Positions 59,663-64,000 of a stretch of 64,000 nt of DNA are shown piece by piece. The notes below the pieces were generated by a model. The model searched no databases and was not told where the DNA came from. It saw nothing but the letters and a program-made list of their open reading frames with translations. The position numbers and the translations under genes were made by a program. The DNA is taken from the NCBI RefSeq assembly GCF_028687635.1, contig NZ_JAQTZS010000012.1, forward strand, positions 1 through 64,000, in the 5' to 3' direction. Source of the DNA: Malikia sp. Lineage in GTDB: Bacteria > Pseudomonadota > Gammaproteobacteria > Burkholderiales > Burkholderiaceae_C. Within the stretch, counting starts at the first letter, position 1. Each line of letters opens with the position of its first letter.

Positions 59663-59694
59663 GGCCCGGCGCGCTCATCGCGCCGGGCCTTTTT
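59663..59694 (+). terminator. Strong terminator after rpsA
   Basis: GGCCCGGCGCG (59663-59673) pairs perfectly with CGCGCCGGGCC (59679-59689) around CTCAT, followed by five T. It separates rpsA from ihfB, so ihfB may need its own promoter or read-through. Confidence 0.9.
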
Positions 59695-59719
59695 CCTTGC
59701 CTTCACGGATTTCATCCCC

Positions 59720-60022
59720 ATGACCCGCAGCGACCTCGTAGAAGCCCTGGCGGCACGCTTCGCCCAACTCGGACAGCGAGACGCCGAACTCGCGGTCAAG
59801 GCCCTGCTTGAGGCCATGGCCGATGCGCTGACCAGGGGCCAGCGGATAGAGGTCAGGGGTTTCGGCAGCTTCTCGGTCAACCACCGCCCGGCCCGCATGG
59901 GCCGCAACCCACGCTCGGGCGAGAGCGTGGCGATTCCCGACAAGCGGGTACCGCATTTCAAGCCCGGCAAGGCCCTGCGCGAGCAGGTCGACGGCGCCCC
60001 GCGCCCCGGCGGTCCCGGCTGA
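59720..60022 (+). CDS. ihfB: Integration host factor subunit beta
   Basis: A 100-residue DNA-bending protein of the HU/IHF family ([20 protein letters not shown] at the start, then [20 protein letters not shown] and [20 protein letters not shown], which forms the DNA-inserted arms and carries the proline at the tip). With the alpha subunit it bends DNA in recombination, replication and transcription, and is needed by many phage integrases. The rpsA-ihfB order is standard. Confidence 0.96.
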   Translation: MTRSDLVEALAARFAQLGQRDAELAVKALLEAMADALTRGQRIEVRGFGSFSVNHRPARMGRNPRSGESVAIPDKRVPHFKPGKALREQVDGAPRPGGPG

Positions 60023-60062
60023 GGCCCTCGCCGCTACAATCCCCCGACCACCGGGGAAAAGC

Positions 60063-60341
60063 GTGAAATACCTACTGTGGCTGCTCAAGGCAGCCATTTT
60101 CTTTGCTCTGTTCGCGTTCGCGCTCAACAACCAGGACCCCGTCCTGCTCAGGCTGTTCGGCGCGCAATGGGAAGCACCGCTCGTGCTGCTGCTGCTGGCC
60201 GCGCTCGTGCTGGGCGTCTTCCTGGGCATGGCCGTGATGCTGCCGCCGTGGCTGCGCGCGCGCCGCGCCGCCCGCGCACCGACGACCACCGACGCGACGG
60301 CTGAGGCCCCGCCTTCCGAGACCACGCCCCATGGGATTTGA
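60063..60341 (+). CDS. lapA: Lipopolysaccharide assembly protein A (LapA-like)
   Basis: A 92-residue membrane protein with two hydrophobic segments (LLWLLKAAIFFALFAFALNN, then LVLLLLAALVLGVFLGMAVM) and a short cytoplasmic tail, matching the DUF1049/LapA family. LapA cooperates with LapB in controlling LpxC turnover and LPS amount. Start is GTG 60063. The 3' end overlaps the lapB start by 11 bp, so the two are co-translated. Confidence 0.85.
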   Translation: MKYLLWLLKAAIFFALFAFALNNQDPVLLRLFGAQWEAPLVLLLLAALVLGVFLGMAVMLPPWLRARRAARAPTTTDATAEAPPSETTPHGI

Positions 60342-61479
60342 CTACAGCTGGCTGCTCTGGAGCCTGCCGCTGACTTTCGTGCTGGGCTGGCTGGCCTCGC
60401 GCTACGACCTGCGCCAGTGGCGCGCCGAGCGCAAGCAGAACCCGAAGGCCTATTTCCGCGGCCTGAACCACCTGCTCAACGAGCAGCAGGACCAAGCCGT
60501 GGACGCCTTCATCGAGGCGGTGCAGAACGACCCCGACACCTCGGAACTGCATTTCGCGCTCGGCAACCTGTTCCGCCGCCGCGGCGACTACGAGCGCGCG
60601 GTGCGCGTGCACGAGCACCTGCTGCAGCGCGGCGACCTGACACAGAAGGACCTGATGCGGGCGCAGCACGCGCTGGCACAGGATTTCCTCAAGGCCGGCC
60701 TGCTCGACCGGGCCGAGGCGGCGCTGCGCAAGCTCGAGGACACCGAGCACGCGACCGAGGCGCTGCTGGCGCTGCTGGCGATCTACGAGCGCTCGCGCGA
60801 CTGGGAACAGGCGGCCGACGCCGCCAGCCGGCTGGAGGCGCGCGGCTGCGGCTCGTTCGAGCTGCGACTGGCGCATTACCGTTGCGAGCAGGCCGAACAG
60901 CTGCGCAAGCAGGGCAGCCTGGTCGAGGCGCTGGCCCTGCTGGAGACGCTGGTGCAGCGCACGCCGAAATCGGCGCGGGCCTGGATCTCGCTGGCCGACT
61001 TGCGCCAGTCGCTGGGCGATACCAGCGGCGGACTGCAGGCGCTGCACCAGCTCGCCGCCCAGGCGCCGCAGCACCTGCCGCTGGTGGCTCACAGCCTAGC
61101 ACAATGGTCCAAGCTCAACCGGCAAGGCGGGGACGCCGAGCGGGTGCTGCGCGGCTGGCGCGATCAGCATGCGCCTTCGCTCGACGTGACACAGGCGCTG
61201 GCGCTGCTGCAGCCCGATGGTGAACAGGCGCGCCAGCTCTACATCGAGCACCTGCAGCGCGAGCCGTCACTGGTCGCGGCAACCTTCTGGCTGGCCGGCG
61301 AGCATTTCGGCCAGCCCGAGGAGGAAAAGCGCGTCAGGCAGGCGTTGGAGCGCGCCTGCGAACCGCTCAAGCGCTACCGCTGCGCCGCCTGCGGCTTCGA
61401 GGCGCGCCAGTATTTCTGGCAATGCCCGGGCTGCCAGAGCTGGGACAGCTACCCGCCGCTGCGGGTCGAGGAACTCTAA
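60331..61479 (+). CDS. lapB: Lipopolysaccharide assembly protein B
   Basis: A 382-residue inner-membrane-anchored TPR protein that adapts LpxC to FtsH proteolysis in E. coli. It starts with one membrane helix (SWLLWSLPLTFVLGWLASRY), then tetratricopeptide repeats (for example LLNEQQDQAVDAFIEAVQND). It ends with a rubredoxin-like zinc site with two Cys pairs (CAACGFEARQYFWQCPGC). All three parts are present and the length is normal. It overlaps lapA. Confidence 0.95.
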   Translation: MGFDYSWLLWSLPLTFVLGWLASRYDLRQWRAERKQNPKAYFRGLNHLLNEQQDQAVDAFIEAVQNDPDTSELHFALGNLFRRRGDYERAVRVHEHLLQRGDLTQKDLMRAQHALAQDFLKAGLLDRAEAALRKLEDTEHATEALLALLAIYERSRDWEQAADAASRLEARGCGSFELRLAHYRCEQAEQLRKQGSLVEALALLETLVQRTPKSARAWISLADLRQSLGDTSGGLQALHQLAAQAPQHLPLVAHSLAQWSKLNRQGGDAERVLRGWRDQHAPSLDVTQALALLQPDGEQARQLYIEHLQREPSLVAATFWLAGEHFGQPEEEKRVRQALERACEPLKRYRCAACGFEARQYFWQCPGCQSWDSYPPLRVEEL

Positions 61480-61493
61480 ACCTTTCACACGCC

Positions 61494-61877
61494 ATGAATC
61501 TCGAAAAAGTCATCTTCGGTTTCTTCATCGTCCTGGCCGCCACGCTGAACTTCGGCTTCTTCATCGGCGACATCGACAACCCCGTGCACCACCATATCTA
61601 CGAGCTGTTCGCCGCCGTGGTGGTCAACCTGATCGCGACCATCCTGAAGCTCGGCGACCGCACCCAGATCGGCGCGGTCCACCTCGCGACCAGCCTGGTG
61701 GCCGACCTACAGCTGATCGCGGCCGCCATGGTCTGGGGCTACGCCGAGCATGTATCGCAGACCGGCATGACGCCAGAGGTCACGACCAGCATCGTCTCGC
61801 TCTCGGGCGGCGCGCTGTTTGCCAACGTGGTGTCGGTCGTGATCCTGATCGCCGAGACCATCATGCAGCGCCGCTGA
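61494..61877 (+). CDS. Conserved-looking membrane protein, function unknown
   Basis: A 127-residue protein with three to four hydrophobic helices: NLEKVIFGFFIVLAATLNFG, then HIYELFAAVVVNLIATILKL, TSLVADLQLIAAAMVWGYAE, and a last one (GALFANVVSVVILIAETIMQ). No family with known function recognised. It lies 15 bp after lapB and 9 bp before the potassium-channel gene, so it may be an auxiliary subunit of the channel. That is inferred from spacing. Confidence 0.75.
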   Translation: MNLEKVIFGFFIVLAATLNFGFFIGDIDNPVHHHIYELFAAVVVNLIATILKLGDRTQIGAVHLATSLVADLQLIAAAMVWGYAEHVSQTGMTPEVTTSIVSLSGGALFANVVSVVILIAETIMQRR

Positions 61878-61886
61878 AGCACGCCC

Positions 61887-63623
61887 ATGAAAGCCGGCCA
61901 GGAAATCAGCACCATCTTCCTGGTGCTGCGGCGCGTGCGCGGTACCTTGATCGCGCTGGTGCTGATCTACGCGATCTCGGTGCTGGGGCTCACGCTGGTG
62001 CCGGGTCCGCCCGACGCCAACGGTGCCGTCACGCACATGAGCTTCTTCCATGCCTTCTACTTCGTAAGCTACACGGCCACGACCATCGGCTTTGGCGAGA
62101 TCCCGAACGCCTTCTCGGAGCAGCAGCGGCTCTGGACCCTGGTCTGCATCTATCTGTCGGTGATAGGCTGGGCGGTCTTCATCGGCAAGCTGCTGCAGAT
62201 GTCCGCGGACGCCAACCTGCAGCGCGCGATCCGCACCAGCCGCTTCGCGCGCAGCGTGCGCAGGCTGCGCGAGCCCTTTTACATCGTCTGCGGCTACGGC
62301 GAGACCGGCCACCTGATCTGCCATGCGCTCGACCAGCTGGGCTACCGCGTCGTCGTGATGGAGGTCAATGGCGAGCATCTGGCGGAACTCGAACTGCAAA
62401 ACCATATCGCGGACATGCCGGCGCTGGTCGCGGATGCGGCCAACCCGAGCCTGCTCAAGCTCGCCGGGCTGCAGCACTGGCATTGCCGCGGCATCGTGTC
62501 GCTGACCGACGACGACGACGCCAACCGCACCATCGCGCTGGCGACCCGACTGCTGGCCCCGGATCTGCCGGTGCTGGCGCGCGCCAGCGGCCAGGCGGCG
62601 GCGGCCGACATGGCCTCCTTCGGCACCCACCATGTCATCGATCCCTACCGCAAGTTCGGCGACTACCTGGGACTGGCCATGCATGCCCCGGCGGCCTACC
62701 AGCTGCTGCTGTGGCTGACCGGCCTGCCCGGCACCACGGTGGAACGCCACCGCAGCCCGCCGCACGGCCACTGGATCCTGCTCGGCTACGGCCGCTTCAG
62801 TCAGGGGCTGGCGGCCACCATCGCGAGCGAGGGCATGCCCGTCACGGTGATCGACCTGCAGCCGCCTAGCGCGTCCAGCGCCGGCGTGCGCTGGGTCCAG
62901 GGCGATGGCACCAGCGCCGAGGCGCTGCTGCAGGCCGGCGTCACGCAAGCCGCCGGCATCGTGGCGGCGACCTCCAGCGACGTCAACAACCTGTCGGCCA
63001 CCTTCACCGCGCGCGAACTCAATCCCGGCCTGTTCACCATCGTGCGCCAGAACAGCATGGACAACCAGCCGCTGTTCGAGCGCTTCGATGCCGACCTGAC
63101 CATGGTGCCGAGCGAGGTGATCGCGCATGAATGCCTCGCGATCCTGACCACCCCGATGCTGGCCCCCTTCCTGCGGGCGGCGCAGTCGGCTGACTGGTGC
63201 GAGCCGCTGCTGCAGCGGCTGACGGCCCGGCTGGGCTGGGAGGCCCCCGAGGTCTGGAGCGTGCGGATTGCCGCGCAGGAGGCGCCAGCGCTGCACCACA
63301 AGCTCAACCTCGACGATGGCGTCTGCCTGGGCGATCTGCTCAAGGACCACGCCGACCGCAGCGAGGCCCTGCTGTGCGAGGTGCTGCAGCTCGACCGCCA
63401 GGGCCAGCCGAGCCAGCTGCTGCCGCCGCCAGACACCCGCCTGCGACAAGGCGATGAGCTGCTGCTGGTCGGACGCCGCCGCTCAAGAGCCCGCCTGGAC
63501 CTGACGCTGCAGAATGCGCACACGCTGGACTACGTGCTGACCGGCCGCGAATCCTCGGGCAGCTGGTTCTGGGAACAGGTTGCAACGCCACGGCAAAACC
63601 GCAGCGCCACCTCGACCACCTGA
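61887..63623 (+). CDS. Potassium-channel-like protein with two RCK/TrkA-N domains
   Basis: A 578-residue inner-membrane protein. A first helix (LIALVLIYAISVLGLTLVPG) is followed by a pore loop with selectivity filter TTIGFGEIP, a variant of TVGYG, and a second helix (WTLVCIYLSVIGWAVFIGKL). Two NAD-binding TrkA-N/RCK domains follow: FYIVCGYGETGHLICHALDQ at about residue 131 and HWILLGYGRFSQGLAATIAS at about 295. A C-terminal TrkA-C-like part ends the protein. It probably gates K+ or similar ions in response to nucleotides. The last 94 bp overlap a convergent gene on the minus strand. Confidence 0.85.
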   Translation: MKAGQEISTIFLVLRRVRGTLIALVLIYAISVLGLTLVPGPPDANGAVTHMSFFHAFYFVSYTATTIGFGEIPNAFSEQQRLWTLVCIYLSVIGWAVFIGKLLQMSADANLQRAIRTSRFARSVRRLREPFYIVCGYGETGHLICHALDQLGYRVVVMEVNGEHLAELELQNHIADMPALVADAANPSLLKLAGLQHWHCRGIVSLTDDDDANRTIALATRLLAPDLPVLARASGQAAAADMASFGTHHVIDPYRKFGDYLGLAMHAPAAYQLLLWLTGLPGTTVERHRSPPHGHWILLGYGRFSQGLAATIASEGMPVTVIDLQPPSASSAGVRWVQGDGTSAEALLQAGVTQAAGIVAATSSDVNNLSATFTARELNPGLFTIVRQNSMDNQPLFERFDADLTMVPSEVIAHECLAILTTPMLAPFLRAAQSADWCEPLLQRLTARLGWEAPEVWSVRIAAQEAPALHHKLNLDDGVCLGDLLKDHADRSEALLCEVLQLDRQGQPSQLLPPPDTRLRQGDELLLVGRRRSRARLDLTLQNAHTLDYVLTGRESSGSWFWEQVATPRQNRSATSTT

Positions 63624-64000
63624 TCGAGCTCGAAGGGCTTGCCGATGAAGTCGTTCATGCCGGCCGCCAGGCAGGCTTGACGGTCCTCGCGGGTGGCATT
63701 GGCGGTGATGGCCACGATGGGCAGCTCTTGCCAGCGCCCATCGTCGCGGATGGCACGCGTGGCCTGCAGGCCATCCATGTGCGGCATGCGCATGTCCATG
63801 AACACCAGATCGAAGCCCTGCGGCTGCTGCTGCAACGCCGCCAGCGCCTGTTGTCCATCCAGCGCCACCTGAACCTGAGCGCCTTGCTGACCCAGGATTC
63901 CCCGCATGATGATGAGGTTGACCGAGGTGTCATCCACCACCAGGATGCGCAGACCCCGCAGCCGCTGGCCAGTCCGGGGCTGCGCGGCCCGGTCCCCCTC
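63530..64000 (-). CDS. Receiver domain of a hybrid kinase or response regulator, 3' part
   Basis: An open frame enters from the right window edge; the visible 156 residues form a CheY-like receiver: LRGLRILVVDDTSVNLIIMR, phospho-acceptor Asp in FDLVFMDMRMPHMDGLQATR, then ELPIVAITANATREDRQACL and GMNDFIGKPFELDQV. The style (VVDDTSVN, ITANA) is that of receivers attached to hybrid histidine kinases, so a kinase core probably lies beyond the window. The stop is inside the potassium-channel gene, giving a 94-bp tail-to-tail overlap. Confidence 0.85.
   Translation of the reverse strand, partial: EGDRAAQPRTGQRLRGLRILVVDDTSVNLIIMRGILGQQGAQVQVALDGQQALAALQQQPQGFDLVFMDMRMPHMDGLQATRAIRDDGRWQELPIVAITANATREDRQACLAAGMNDFIGKPFELDQVVEVALRFCRGVATCSQNQLPEDSRPVST

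Overview
The window is a GC-rich chromosome segment from a betaproteobacterium, most likely a Burkholderiales member of the Sphaerotilus/Leptothrix/Rubrivivax type. This is inferred from gene order and protein style: a gyrA-serC-pheA-tyrA-aroA/cmk-rpsA-ihfB-lapAB supraoperon with an AroA-Cmk fusion, an extended IF-1, a one-piece tmRNA with tag ANDERFALAA, and hopanoid-precursor genes. I could not run any search, so family names rest on motifs read by eye.

Left part (1-26951), housekeeping and accessory metabolism. It opens with the tail of an ISAs1-type insertion sequence, then a membrane PAS-GGDEF-EAL protein whose two catalytic motifs are both degraded, then tRNA-Leu(UAG). A complete ISAs1-family element with a 10-bp target duplication follows, next to hpnC-hpnD-hpnE (farnesyl diphosphate to squalene). 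Next come a NYN/LOTUS RNA-binding protein, a transglutaminase-like protein, a second infA, a glycine-rich RRM protein, and an mgtA-type P-type ATPase behind a Crp/Fnr regulator. Three small stress proteins lead into a complete TMAO-respiration locus: torR, torS, torT and a TorA reductase carrying its own C-terminal c-type haem domain. An MFS exporter and an M20 amidohydrolase close this part.

Middle part (about 27000-45700), integrated mobile DNA downstream of the tmRNA gene. A 14-bp core occurs three times (27013, 29008, 45679), marking a 2-kb remnant element and a 16.7-kb main element in tandem. The main element has a P4-type tyrosine integrase next to ssrA and clusters of GTACCCCC repeats at both ends that look like integrase arm sites. 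It also has an AlpA-like/Rha-like early operon and a long replication operon whose genes mostly overlap by ATGA: TOPRIM-DUF927 primase/helicase, SSB, two winged-helix proteins (one membrane-bound) and several unknowns. A toxin-antitoxin cassette lies on the opposite strand between the two operons. I see no capsid, tail, packaging or conjugation genes, so it resembles a phage satellite or replicating genomic island. The stretch 41700-44200 is rich in repeats and palindromes with only weakly supported short genes.

Right part (45734-64000), core chromosome: ssrA, gph-ubiG, a transglutaminase lipoprotein, an OmpA-family protein, then the gyrA to lapB supraoperon, a small membrane protein, a two-RCK potassium-channel-like protein, and the 3' end of a hybrid kinase or response regulator that overlaps the channel gene tail to tail.
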